Shown here: piece by piece, positions 52,660 through 63,766 of the stretch
Position numbering within the stretch: the first letter of the stretch is position 1
Layout: each line of letters opens with the position of its first letter
DNA from: Marvania coccoides
Lineage: Eukaryota; Chlorophyta; Trebouxiophyceae; Chlorellales; Chlorellaceae
Direction: 5' to 3'
Length of the DNA: 64,000 bases
Assembly: GCA_963854735.1 (NCBI GenBank)
Contig: OY978102.1
Coordinates: forward strand, 310,001-374,000
The notes under the pieces: generated by a model
What the model was told of the DNA's origin: nothing
What the model saw: only the letters and a program-made list of their open reading frames with translations
Database searches by the model: none
Translations under genes and position numbers: made by a program

Positions 52660-55600
52660 ATGGATTGGAGCGCACCACCCATCACGGGGAATGGAGGAAA
52701 GAGGCCGGGAACTTCGGCTGTCCCCAAGGTCGTCCTCCGCGGTGCCACCAAGCAAGAGACCACCAGCCAGCAGGCGTTGCAGCAGGCAAAGGACGAGCGA
52801 GAAAAGCGACGCCTGGCCAGGGAGCTGCCTCGCGCTGCTCTGCGCATCCAGAGCGTCTGGAGAGGACATGTCGGCCGGGCCGCTGCACGGAAGCAGCTCC
52901 AGGTAAAGAAACAAGTCTGGAGACATGCAATTATTCACAATTATTTCAAATTGTTGGCGATATGCGTTTCACATTTTTTTTCATTCTGCAGAGCGAGTGG
53001 ATCCAGCGCTACGGCTCTCTGGCCGCCCAACCGACGATTTCTATCGATGTATTGGAGCTGGAGACCAAAAATATCCCTCTGGCGCTGCTGGCGCTCCTGC
53101 CGCCGCTGGGGACGCGGCAGCGGGCGGCGTTGGAGACAGGGGCCATCCTCCCGCCCTTTTCTGGGCCTGAGACCTCCGTTTTGCGCGGCTTGTTTGCGCT
53201 GCTGCTGCGCCACCTTTCCGCTGCAGTTCCTTCCTGTCCCGCCGCCGCCGCCGCTGCTGGTTCTTCCCAAGCAGCGGCGGAGTCTTCAGCCCTGAAGCGA
53301 GAGGGGGGGGGATCAGACGCGCCGAATGGGCATGGATACGCGGGTTTCGCGACCGCTGGTGCTGCTGCTGCTGCGCGGCTGGGTCTCTATCGCCGCGTCG
53401 CCACCCTGGCAACTGCTTCCATCACTGGCAGCTCCGCAGACGTCCTGGGACAAACAGCAGCAGCGCGGGTGCTGGCGCTACTCACCGCCCCCTCTAACGC
53501 GAGCCTCCTCCCTGCCGGCCTGAGCCTGAGCCTGGCTGAGCTGCCAATGCTTCCCCAGGCTGCCGCTCGCTTGGCAAAAGCCGCCGCTGCTGCCGCCGCA
53601 GGGACGTCTCAGCAACAAAAACAGCTGTGTCTGGGCCTTGGTAACATCGTGACAGCAGTGCTGAACCTGGTGGACGTAGAACAAGCTGCTGCTGCTGCTG
53701 CTGTTAATGCTGGCAACGAAAAGGTTGCCTCTCAAGAAACGAGTAGAGCTTGCGGCGCCCTGGAGCTGCTGGTGCGTGAAGTCCTCCCGGCACCGAAGCT
53801 GCTGCAGAGCCTCTCTGGGAGCGCAGCAGCCATGGCCAGGCTGCAGGAACCTGCGCTGTTTGTGCGCATGGCAGAGCGGTGCGATAGAGCTGGCGGCGGC
53901 GGCGGAGAAGGAAAATCTGCAGATGTTGCAGCTGCCCCCGCGTTGCAACTGTTGGAGGTGTTGACGGGGCTGCTGCTGGAAAATCCCGGGAAGAAAGAAG
54001 GGAAAGAAAGGAGCCTCGCAGGCGATGCTGCATGCGTGGAAGCGTACGCCTCAGCGGCTGGCGCGCTGTTGAGCCGGCTCAGCCCCCATGCGACCACCCC
54101 TGAAGCGTTGGAAGCGGCGGTGTTGCGGTTTGCGGACGGCAGGGTGGCCGCCAGGCTGCAAGCGGCCCTGCCGCTGCCCTGCTTTTGCGAGCTTTACAGC
54201 TCGCTGCTGGAGGCCGCGGACGGGGTGCCCCAGGGGGGCGCTGCCGTGTTGCGCTTGCTGAGCGCGCTGGCCTTCAGCATCGAGAGCGGCAGCGCCAGCA
54301 GCAGCGGGGCGTTGCTGCCGCAGCTGTGGCGGTGGTTGGCCGCAACAGCCCGCCTTCCCCGTGAAATCGCGGCTCAAACCACGCGGTTCGAGATCTCTTC
54401 GCTGCCGCTGGGCGTACGCAGCGTGGCCGGGGAAGCGCTGCGCCCCATCACCCTCTTTTGCCGCGTTTTGGCGCACTTTTTGGTGGTGGTGGACGACGTT
54501 GAATTTTACCAGGAACAAAAGCTACTTTCTTTAGCGCAGCTCAGGGCAGTAGCCGCCTCTCTGGTGGCCCTGCTTTTTCGATCTCACCTTCCGAAGACAT
54601 CCACACGTACATCTAGCTCAGCGCTCGATCGCCTGCAAGCCCCGACAGCCGCGGCGTCAGCAGCGCCATTGACCCCAGCCGGCCGGGTACTTCTTTCTTT
54701 CTTGCCGCGCACCCTGCGCGCGCTTTTCGACCGCGACGTGCGCAGGAAGTTCTGCGCCGAGGGGCTGTGGCTCGAGCCCTACCGGCAGGTGGCGGCTGAG
54801 GGCGGCGCAGCCGGCGACGTTTCAGGGGCAGCGGTGCTGCAGTCGCTGCTGCAGGCCAACCGCGAGGAGGGAGAAGACGGAGGGCAGCAGCCGCCACGGG
54901 CTGCGGCGCCGGCTGGCCTGGCTGCGCTGCTGCTGCAAGCCCCGCAGTGCATTCCGTTTGAGCAGCGGGTGGCGGTGTTCAGAGGCCTCGTGGCGTTGGA
55001 CAAAAAGGCGTGAGTTACTACTATATATTAAGACCCTTTTTTGGTAGTGCCAATTTGCGTCAAGTAGTGCAAGGACTAAGGCTTACTTAAATTATAGTAT
55101 AAAAAACAATTTAAATGTATTTATAAACTAATGCAATTTGTTTTCCCTTCAAATCATTTTGCAGGCGATGTCTGGACTTGCCGCCCATTGAGGGCGGCCC
55201 CCGACCGCGCGAGATCGTCATTCGCAGGGCCCGGGTGCTGGAGGATGCGCTGGCTGCGCTGTCACCTGGGGCAGGCCCAATTCGAGGCCCCATCCACGTT
55301 TCATTCGTCGACTCGCACGGCTTGCTGGCAAGTTTTCTTAATTATTTCTTTCTTCCTTACTTTCTTTTTCTCTTTCTTTTCTCCTCGTAATGGAGCGTGA
55401 GATCCGCAAATGCCGTATTTCAGGGGAGATTAAAGATCTGCTGCGTTTTTACTTATTGAAGCAAAAAAATAAAATAATAATTGTTTTGGGCCATCGTTTT
55501 TACGTGCAGGAAGCTGGCATCGACATGGGCGGGCTCACCAAAGAGCTGCTCTCCACCGTTTCCGCCGCTCTGCTGGACCCTAACCAAGGCTTAGGCGTTT

Positions 55601-56727
55601 TTGCCGCCACGCCTGATGGCGCGCTCTACCCACACCCTCTCGCCCCCACGCTCGACCAAGGCCAAGCTCTGTTAACCCTGGCAGGCACCGTGCTAGGCAA
55701 AGCGCTGTACGAGGGCATCCTGCTGCAAGCTCCGCTGGCGCCTTTCTTTGTGGCTAGGCTGCAGGGGCGGCTGCCGACGTTGGACGACCTGGCGGCCCTG
55801 GATCCGGAGGTCTACCGCAGCCTGACTGCTATTAAAAGGTACAGAATAAAATCAACATTACCGCTATTCAAACTATTTAAATTTGCTTTATAGTGATCAT
55901 GAAAACGTGATCTTTTGCTTGATTCATTTGCCCTTTTCCAACAGGTACACCGGCGACGCTGCGGACCTGGGCCTGGACTTCACCGTCGAGAGCGACGTTT
56001 TTGGCTCCAAAATCATCGAGGAGCTGGTCCTTGGTGGCTCTGAAATTCCGGTCAGCACCGCCAACAAACTGCAGTACATCCACCTCGTGGCAGACTGGCA
56101 CTTGCGGAAGCGCCTCGGCGTGGGGGCTGCAGCCTTCAGCGCCGGGCTATCGAGGGCGCTGCCCCCAGCTTGGTTGAGGCTATTCAGCGCCAGAGAAGTG
56201 AATCAGCTGCTGGGGGGCGGGGAAGGGGGTGACGTGGACGTTGAAGACATGAAGAGGCACGCTGTGTACTCGGGAGGGTACACCCCCATCAGCCGCACCG
56301 TGCAGCTGTTTTGGAAGGTGGTAACGGGGATGAGCGCCGAGGATCGGCGAGCGCTGATGCGGTTCGTGACTTCCAGCAGCAGGGCGCCGCTGGGCGGGTT
56401 CAAGCACATGGAGCCGCCGCTGACGATTCACAAGGTGTGAAGCTATCGAGAGATTTGGGATGGAAAAAAGATGAATTTTATTTAATAATAATTTAATTTA
56501 CGCATATTTTTGCTTAGGGTCCCTCGCAAATGATTTTCTCTTTTTCCTTCCAGGTGGACTGCGGCTCGGCGCCGCTGGCTTTCTTGGGCGGCAAGGACGT
56601 GGACCGGCTGCCGTCGGCTTCCACTTGCGTCAACACCCTGAAGCTGCCAAATTTTAAGCGGGAGTCGACGCTGCGAGAAAAGCTGTTGTACGCGATTCGC
56701 GCTGGCGCTGGGTTTGACCTTTCTTAA
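52660..56727 (+). CDS. HECT-type E3 ubiquitin ligase (UPL7/UBE3C-like)
   Basis: Six exons, 52660-52902, 52992-55009, 55165-55327, 55510-55838, 55945-56434 and 56554-56727 (1138 aa). An IQ motif at residues 61-79 ([18 protein letters not shown]) follows a short N-terminus, as in UBE3B/UBE3C and plant UPL6/7. A long Ala/Leu-rich helical region leads to the HECT domain at about 780-1138: [50 protein letters not shown] and the C-lobe [14 protein letters not shown] with catalytic Cys1106. The ligase transfers ubiquitin through a thioester on this Cys; UBE3C acts at proteasomes. The intron after HGLL begins with GCAAGT, a GC-AG intron; the family motif GL-x-EAGID spans the junction only with this cut. 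The helical half is less conserved and has several Ala runs. Confidence 0.9.
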
Positions 56728-57235
56728 CGGATTTAAAAGCGCAAGTCTACAGTTGTTCGGTATAGTAGGTTTTAGAAAGAACGAATACGTGCAGAAGAAT
56801 AAATGAATGGTGGTGTTGGTGTGTATTTTATGTACGCTTTAAAGCTATAAAGCGTAATGTATAATTAAAACGGGAGCATCGGGCATGCCTCGAGCGGCTG
56901 CATGGCCGCATTCCGTTCTAATTACTGCGCACACCTTCGGGAATGATCTTCTTTAAGGAAGAAACCGTCAACAGACTTGCTGCGTGCAACCACTGAGTGG
57001 CCAGCACTGAAGCACCACCACGCTCCAAGCTTCAGCAGCCTGCGTCAATTGCTGCAGGTTTCCGAACCTAGGAAATGGACGCAGCGCCGCGCAATTAATT
57101 TAATTTAAATAGAATTGCCTCGTGCAGCTCCCCCGCCCATTGCCTCGTGCAGCTTCTTCAGATGGCCCGCCATGCCCAGCGCCGCGGCAGAACATGCCAA
57201 CAGCGATTGCTCCCGTGTCTTTTGCCGGCCACCTA
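56728..57235. other. intergenic, converging gene ends
   Basis: About 510 bp between the 3' ends of the HECT and TFB5 genes. It contains a short direct repeat, ATTGCCTCGTGCAGCT, twice near 57114-57155. No gene seen. Confidence 0.5.
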
Positions 57236-57785
57236 CTAATGGTCCTTCGTTTTGGGCTCGAAATGAAGGACATTGGAGTACCTGAAAGGAATGCGAAATA
57301 AATACATAATAAGCAATCATGGGCCATTAAAATGCGCGAATCTACCCTCAATGCGTTTAGTTACTACATAATGCTGAAAACGCCTTAGCTGTCACCGAGA
57401 GAAAAGCCTCACACCCCATCCACCGCTCCTCTCATCGCACTCACTCTTTAATTTTTTGCTTCACGTAGTCCAGGCGGTCGGACTTGATGAAGAGGTGGCC
57501 TCCCTGGAGGTCTGCGATAACAAAGCGCTGGCCAGGCTCCTCTGCGTCATTCAGCGACTTGATGATCTCCTTGAGCGGAGCGTCGCTGCCGCAAAGGGAA
57601 GGAAGGGGGGGCTAATGGGTTGAGTTCAGCTTTACTTTAGCATGCAGGGACATTCAATTGTCCTCAAATATGATAATGGCCATGTAATAAACAGCAGCAG
57701 CAATTTTACAAGCAGTTTTAGATCACTTGTGTTTGCATCACAAAGCTCACCAGGTCAGGAGGGTTCCTTGGACGGCAGACACCAT
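57236..57785 (-). CDS. TFB5: TFIIH subunit TFB5 (TTDA/GTF2H5)
   Basis: A small gene in three exons in order 57785-57751 (35 nt), 57585-57445 (141 nt) and 57281-57236 (46 nt), 73 aa. Exon 1 gives MVSAVQGTLLTC up to the first two bases of the Cys codon. Exon 2 gives DAPLKEIIKSLND, QRFVIADLQGGHLFI and LDYVKQKIKE; exon 3 ends PKTKDH. This matches TFB5 in length (about 70 aa) and in the opening M-V-x-A-x-x-G and C-D-x-P positions. It also keeps the F-I-x-D-L-x-x-x-H-L-F-I core. TFB5 stabilises the p52/XPB part of TFIIH in nucleotide excision repair and transcription initiation. All three junctions are GT-AG and phase-consistent. Confidence 0.88.
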
Positions 57786-58027
57786 TGCAGCGAGTTTAAC
57801 TATTTTTTTAACAGAAAATATTTCAAAAAATGCAACAGAAAAAGCGAGAAACAGGATTTTAAAAAAAGCCTTTTTGGCACAATTATTCAAGGATTTGTAT
57901 TTGTTTTTTCGAAAACTGGTTGCCGTTGATCCACCACTTCTATCCCCACACGCAAAGGACTTGCAAACGCCTGTTACAAATTAATTTATTCAGATTCGTT
58001 TAGTTTCGAAACCCAATATTATGCGCG

Positions 58028-59219
58028 ATGACGGACTACAAGGCCCTGGGCAACGAAAAATTCAAGCTGGGGCAGATGGAGGAGGCCATCGAGGCGTACA
58101 ACAGCGCCATCGACGCTGCACCCAACGACGAAAAGCTGTTCTCGACGAAAAGCTGTTCTCCAACCGCAGTGCAGCTCACTGCGGCTGGGCCACGCCAAAG
58201 AGGCGCTGCAAGACGCCCAGCGCTGCGTGGAGCTCAAACCGGAGTGGGCCAAGGGGCACTATCGCAGGGGAGTAGCGTTAGAATCCCTCGGAGATTCTCG
58301 CCCGGCCCTTGACGCCTACTGGACAGCACTTTCTTTAGAGCCCTCCGACGCGCTGCTCTTGCAGAAGACGCGGGGGCTGAAGAAAGCCTTGAAAGCGGTG
58401 GGAGAGCGGTACATCCCCACCGATAAACTGTCGCCTTCTGCCTCCCTCCCTCTACCCTCTCAAGCCTCCCAGCCACGCAACAGCGACAGCACCGTGGGTG
58501 TACCCGCCCCAGGCTCCCTGCGCGACGCCGCTGCTTGGGCAAATGGCCTCAGCGCCGACCAGCAGCGAGTGTGGCTCACCGATTGCTACCGAATGCGATT
58601 GGATGATGAGTACACCTACGCTGGCGAAGCTGGAGGGCTGTACAGCGGCACAGGCATAGCGGGCGACGTGCTGTCGGACTTTCTTGTGTTTTGCAAGATG
58701 GCTGTGCGCAATAACGTGGTGCCGGCGGCCGGGTGGGACTGGCTGGCATTTTAGGGGCAGGCAGCGGAGCTGCTGCCGTACGCTTTCGAGAAGAGCGTGC
58801 CAAGGAGAAGTGGGGTGGCAAGAATGTGTTTGCAGCGGCGCTGGGCGGCAGAAGTTTGCGGTAAGGATGAGGAAATCAGACTCCTGGAGTAGCGAAGTTT
58901 TTATTTGCATTTTTTCCTTTCAGTACCATTTGGGGGGGATGTTTTTAAGAATTTTCCACACAATTAATTATAGCACCATTTAATTTCTTCCCTTGTGTAT
59001 GATTAAATCGTGTTTTATAGGTACACAGCAGAGAGGGTTTACGGATGCCCCTGCACTGCTGGGGGCCACGAAGAGGAAGAGTACCTAATGAATTTGAGGG
59101 ACAGGGTGTGCTTCGGAGACTGGGCTTACTTGGTGAGCTCCGAGAGCAGTTTGTTTATGGAAGTGGGAGGGGTGGCAGCGTGGAAGCCGATGGAGAAACG
59201 GCTGCAGCGCAAGATGTGA
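58028..59219 (+). pseudogene. TPR-domain protein gene, disrupted
   Basis: It starts well at 58028 as a TPR protein (MTDYKALGNEKFKLGQMEEA, AIEAYNSAIDAAPNDEKLFS). A second TPR follows in another frame (AQRCVELKPEWAKGHYRRGV, ALESLGDSRPALDAYWTALS). A further conserved region has YRMRLDDEYTYAGE and FLVFCKMAVRNNVV. An intron at about 58862-59021 leads to the last exon, YTAERVYGCPCTAGG to the TGA at 59219. Four lesions are visible: a 17-bp tandem duplication at 58127-58160, a missing base before CTGGGCCACGCC (near 58188), a TAG at 58752 where Leu is expected, and a frame change between FEKS and KEKWGG (near 58800). One lesion could be a sequencing error, but four in 700 bp, including a nonsense codon, favour a pseudogene. 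The original function is unknown. Confidence 0.75.
58127..58160 (+). repeat. 17-bp direct tandem duplication in the TPR pseudogene
   Basis: GACGAAAAGCTGTTCTC occurs twice back to back. Since 17 is not a multiple of three it shifts the frame in the first TPR. Confidence 0.95.
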
Positions 59220-59547
59220 AGTAGCACCAGAAGCAGTCAGGCTTACCTGGAGACCACAGGCTACTACTGAAGCCGCGGGAAACTTGCAAACAGCAATGAC
59301 GAGTTCTCTCTCCCGCCCAGTTGGCCCATTATCCCTTTCGCCCATTGTAATACGCTCTGTAGGAAGCATAGCTATTTCAAGTATTTTGCAAATGGTGTTT
59401 CTATATGAGTAGTACTACCGCAGGGGATGATGAATAAAAATTAAGGAAAGGAAAATTATAGTGTCTTTTGGGGGGGGCGAGTACAATCGTCTCATTAACG
59501 ACATTTTAACATATTTTTTTTTCTCTCTTTCTCGCCGCTCTTCGCAC
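59220..59547. other. intergenic, converging gene ends
   Basis: About 330 bp between the TPR pseudogene and the bS6 3' end. Nothing recognisable. Confidence 0.5.
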
Positions 59548-60226
59548 TCAGACCTTGAAAGTCATGTGGCGCAGAATGTTAAGCTCAGAACCGGCCTCGG
59601 GGGTGGACAGGTTCTTCTGCACGGCCTGAGATACGTGGGGGGCAGCGCCGTACGTGTAGAGCACGTAGATTCCCTCAGAGAAGCTCTTGATGGGGTAGGC
59701 AAGCCTCTGTCGCCCGCGCACTGTGACCTTGACGTCCTGTGCTGCCTCCTTCTTCAAAAATGCTTCGAATTTCGCCAGCTCCATGTCCCTCTGCTCGTCT
59801 GACAGGTCGGGCCGCAGAACAATCATGGTCTCATATCTGGAAAAATATATAGGGGCATGGAGGGCAGCGGGTGAGTGATAAGGCGCGTTCTTCATCGCGT
59901 TGGAGAGAATGCGAGGGCGAATTAATTTAGAAATAAATAGAGATGTTTGGGCCACTCACACAACTCCCTCGGCTGCTACGGCGGACGCCACGACGGGGGC
60001 GGCCTGCGATGAAACAACGATATTTAGAGCGTGATCTCGGCGTTCAATGTGGCTGCGATACGCTGCAACCCACCCTCAGGACGGCACTGCGTTGAACTTT
60101 GGCCGGCTTTGCTGCTGCTGCGAAGGCGGGGGCCTTCATGAATGACGCTTTGGGGGCGATCGCTGGCCGAGCCAATCCCACGACGATTCGCTGCGCGGAG
60201 CACACGGGGCGTTCCACCACTGACAT
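59548..60226 (-). CDS. Plastid small ribosomal subunit protein bS6
   Basis: Three exons in order 60226-60074, 60003-59960 and 59836-59548 (161 aa), with phases consistent. The first exon encodes a transit peptide (MSVVERPVCSAQRIVVGLAR, ASFMKAPAFAAAAKPAKVQR). The second encodes the Ala/Val stretch AAPVVASAVAAEGV. The third is the S6 domain: YETMIVLRPDLSDEQR, FEAFLKKEAA, VRGRQRLAYPIKSFSEGIYV and ELNILRHMTFKV. bS6 binds the central domain of 16S rRNA with bS18. The plastid leader and cyanobacterial-like core indicate the chloroplast ribosome. The frame is open upstream to 60307, which would add 27 residues; the inner ATG gives a more typical leader. Confidence 0.9.
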
Positions 60227-60729
60227 TGCGAATTTTATCCCGCAGCAATTTCCCAGCAGCAGCCGCTGTAAGCTTTGAGCGTGGTAATTGAGCGTTGCTG
60301 GATGCAATTAAAACGTTAAATCTGACAATGCGCCAAGCAGGGCTTAAAAACACCAGGCGGCTAAATGGCTTAAAAGAAAGAACTTGCTCGTGAATTTTTT
60401 TCTTCACAAGTGCTGGCTCAAGGAAGACCCATGCCGCTCATTTCTGGCTCAGCTGATCCCATTATATGCCTCAGAACTAGCATGCGGAGCCATACAGCGA
60501 GCTGGGGCTCAATGCCGAGTGCCGACACAGCACTGGCACCGCCACGAGCATGAATTCAAGTCAAAACTACCCCTTTTAAAGGAGAATTCTGTTCAAAATC
60601 GTGATTATTCATACAAATAGCATTGTACTGTATTGGTTTAAAAAAACATTTGCCTACGAGGAATTTTCCACCTAACGACACATTTTTATTTATTTATTCC
60701 AGGTACCCCCCCCCCCCCCCCGAAATAAC
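60227..60729. other. intergenic between bS6 and the 2H-like gene
   Basis: About 500 bp, moderately AT-rich, ending in a C16 run at 60706-60721 just downstream of the 2H-like gene's stop. It holds the bS6 promoter. No gene seen. Confidence 0.5.
60706..60721. repeat. C16 homopolymer
   Basis: A run of 16 cytosines immediately downstream of the stop of the 2H-phosphoesterase-like gene. Confidence 0.9.
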
Positions 60730-61674
60730 TCAATTGATGATGCCTCGCAGCGTCACGTGCAGAGACCTCTCCTCAAACCAGTGGTACATCCCCGGCAGCG
60801 CCCTTTCGACCTGCTCCCTAAACCCTTCAATCGCCGCCATCATGCGCCGCCGGTCAGACAACTCAGCCATGCCGCGCTCCAACAGCCCCGCCCGCGGGCT
60901 GCGGGGCGCGCCGCCCCTTTTTGGCGACGACGAACCCGACAAAATGGCCAGCGGGTGCACCAGCGTGGCTCCCAGAGCGTTGCTGCAGTAGTGGGATCGG
61001 CGGTTCCCCTCTCTAGCCACTGCTGTGTAGTAATCAGGCGTGTCAGCTTCCGCTACTAAAGCGCGCATTCTGGCTTGCTCTGCGGGGTCAGGGGCCTCGC
61101 CGTCGTGCCCGCCGTTAAAGGGCACTACGGAAAAGAACAGGAGGCGCTCCAGGCTGCGGCACTGGTAGACAGCAACGCCGGCGCAGTCGACGGCGATCTG
61201 TGGAGGGGTGTCCCCCACGAACTGCTCTGCCGAGAACTTCCTGAGGAAATTGAAAAATAAAAACAAAAAAAAATCGGCTATACGAAACTTCCTACAACTC
61301 TAGGACCTCAACTTGATCAGTTGGCGAGCTTTATTTCGCTGCACTCACTTGCACAGGGCATTGAGCTGGTGGAACTGGTCCGGGGTGAGCGTTCGGCCGT
61401 CGTTCAGGCAGCCGATGCTGGTTTTAGGCCACTTTGAGCCCGCCAGTTCAGGTGGGAGGACAGGAGCGGTGGCCTCGATGCCTTTCTTTAAATCCAGCAG
61501 GCCCGCTGGCCAGCCGTTGTAGGCGAGAGTGAGCACGCCTTGCCAGGAGACGAAGAAGGACAAGGGCTGGATGAAGCTAACTTGGGCGGCTTCAAGTGCT
61601 GCTGTGAGCGGTGACACGCTGGGGTGGTCGTGGTCTGAGAAGGCTGGAATGTGGAGTTCGCTTGCGAGGCTCAT
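60730..61674 (-). CDS. 2H phosphoesterase-like protein (RNA ligase/CPDase type)
   Basis: Two exons in order 61674-61349 and 61240-60730 (278 aa), joined in phase 2. The C-terminal ERSLHVTLRG supplies one H-x-T motif of the 2H superfamily. The other is expected in the N-terminal half, where SKWPKTSIGCLNDGRTLTPD has the right context but Lys-Thr-Ser instead of His-x-Thr/Ser. If that reading is right the protein keeps only one catalytic His, so it may bind RNA or a nucleotide rather than cleave it. Other conserved stretches are GDTPPQIAVDCAGVAVYQC, LERLLFFSVVPFNGG and REGNRRSHYCSNALGATLVH. No clear targeting leader. Family assignment is moderate; it rests on the motif and similarity to plant proteins annotated RNA ligase/cyclic nucleotide phosphodiesterase. 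Confidence 0.55.
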
Positions 61675-62058
61675 TGCGGAAAAGGGATATCTTGGATGCG
61701 CACAGCAAGAGAAAAGCTAGAGAGCTTTTTGGTCAAAGATGGTATGAGTTTGAAATTTGGGGAAATGCGTGGGTTGTGAAGAGGTGCCAGCAAGCTGATT
61801 GTATTCCACGGCAATATATATATTAAAATATGATGAAAAATGCAGGAACAGGTAAAAAAACAATGCCAGCTCGGACACGCAACGTTTTCAAAAGTGTTCG
61901 ACACGCTCGCATTCATTTTTTTGATTATAAAGCATTTATTATGCGTTGCCTTGAGACCTGCACAGCTCACAAAGATTTGTATGCTCTTTGCACTTTAGTT
62001 TCAATTTAAAATTCATGGGAAAAACGCAGCTAAATCCATCTAGATACAGCTGAATACA
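61675..62058. other. divergent promoter region
   Basis: About 385 bp between the 2H-like gene (-) and NSRP1 (+). AT-rich. Probably both promoters; nothing else seen. Confidence 0.55.
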
Positions 62059-63179
62059 ATGGAAAAGAACAAAATTGTGATCGGCCAGGCGGGCGTCAAG
62101 TATGGCCTGCAGGTGCGCAAGCCCCCAGGGCAGGCAAAGGCAGCTCCCCGCCCCGCCAAGCCTAATCTCTTTGGCGACGACGATGCGTCGGACGGGGAGG
62201 ACGTGGAGCGCCAGATCGCGCGGCACGCTGCCAGGAAACAGTCTGACAAAAAGGTAAGAGCTGATTGCAATCCCTCTTTCTTTATTTTGTTCCCCCACCC
62301 GCAACTCATTTGAAGATTCTCTTCTCTATTAAAAACCGAATGCAGGTGGCTGAAATGCACGCTGCTGCGCTAGCTGAGGACGCTTCTATCTTCGACTACG
62401 ATACCCACTTTGAGTCCATCCAGGAGGCGCGCTCTGAGCCTCAACGCCAAGAAAAAATTGCCCGGCAGTCCCGCTACATAGCGTCGCTGCTGGAGAAGGC
62501 GGAGGAGCGCAAGCGGGAGCAGGATGTGCTGTACGAGAAGCAGCTGGCGAAAGAGCGTGCCGCGGAGGACCACCTGTACGGCGAAAAAGAGAAATTCGTT
62601 ACATCAGCGTACCGCAAAAAGCTGGAGGAGGAAGAAAAGTGGAAAGCGGAGGCGAAGCGGAAGCAGGAGGAGGAGGAGGCGAATGCGGTGGAGAAGCGCG
62701 GTCACATGGGCGATTTCTACCGCAATTTGCTGCGCAACAACGTGGCATTTGGGGGAGCGGATCCGGCAAAAAAGCCTGCTGTTGTGCCTGCTGCGCCTGC
62801 TGCGAGGCATGACGGCAGCGGGGGAGGTACAGCCCCGCGGGAGGAGGAAACCATGCCGGAACGGCGGGCAGAGATGGCAGCAGCAAAGGCGGCAGCAGCG
62901 GTGCGGCTTCCTTCAAAAAGTAAAGAAGAGGCAAGGAGGGAGGCAACACCCGGCGCTGCTGCGGTGCCAGATCGCGGTGTAAGAGAAGGCGCTGGGGAGG
63001 GGGGGCCCGCGGCACGAGAAGCTCCGCCTGCGGCAGCAACTGAGACGGCCAGAGAGAAGTCGGAGAGCGCCAAAGCAGAGGAGCCTGCTGGGGGCGTGCG
63101 CAGGAACAGAGAGGACGCTGTGGCGGCTGCCAGAGAGCGGTACCTGGCGCGGAAGCGAAAGGCTGAAACGCTGGGCTGA
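62059..63179 (+). CDS. Nuclear speckle splicing regulatory protein 1-like (NSRP1)
   Basis: Two exons, 62059-62253 and 62346-63179 (342 aa), joined in phase 0. Family landmarks are GVKYGLQVRK near the start, KPNLFGDDDASDGEDVERQI and the DUF2040 coiled-coil region: ASIFDYDTHFESIQEAR, RYIASLLEKAEERKREQDVL, ERAAEDHLYGEKEKFVTSAY and GHMGDFYRNLLRNN. NSRP1 is a nuclear-speckle protein that alters splice-site choice. The C-terminal third is Ala/Arg/Glu-rich and ends in the basic RERYLARKRKAETLG, which resembles the conserved terminal motif of the family. Confidence 0.92.
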
Positions 63180-63766
63180 ACTGCTTGTTCGCGCTGTAAA
63201 AGAAATTTTATGACAGCGGTTGAAGTGCTAGAAACAAGCTTGGACAGAGAACCAGGAGACAGCGGTCGTGGTGGGTCATCATCAACACCTTGATATGATA
63301 GTCATCCTTTCTTTTCAAAGTTAAAAAAGAAAAACAAAAAAGAAAGGGAAATAAAAGCAAGGGGGGCCTCAGATTTATAATATCGCATTTATAAAATCAG
63401 AAAATTGCAGAGATTGTAAAGGAGGGCGTCCTAGACCCTTAGAATGCTACAAAAAGGGGGACACACAGACACAATCGAACTGACTTTTTTTCAAACTTGA
63501 AATACGCTCGCAACCTGGCCGTTACCTAGGTTTCAATACCCTTTGGGCATTTGAGGGGTAGCATTTGTGGCCGTGGGCTTCCCTACAAGAAGTCCGGTGA
63601 GTGCCACCGTTTTCTTTTCCTAGCTCGCTATTTAGCTGATTTTGAATTCAAAAAAAAAGTTTTTGTTGATCAGTGTGCGCGCTTTTCACCGCTGAAACGT
63701 TTGTATAGTTTAAACCCTGGCATTTCAGGAATTCAGGAACGCGGCGCAGGAGCTGCGCACCCCAAG
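63180..63766. other. intergenic and likely 5' UTR of the last gene
   Basis: About 590 bp. A GT donor at about 63597 (GTCCG then GTGAGTGCC) and an acceptor CATTTCAG at about 63729 could bound a 5' UTR intron of the following gene. No other feature seen. Confidence 0.45.

Noticed and set aside
55390..55509. Using the open frame at 55390 as HECT exon sequence
   Set aside because: It inserts about 40 Lys/Ile-rich residues into the conserved GL-x-EAGID motif; the GC-AG splice from 55327 to 55510 restores the motif.
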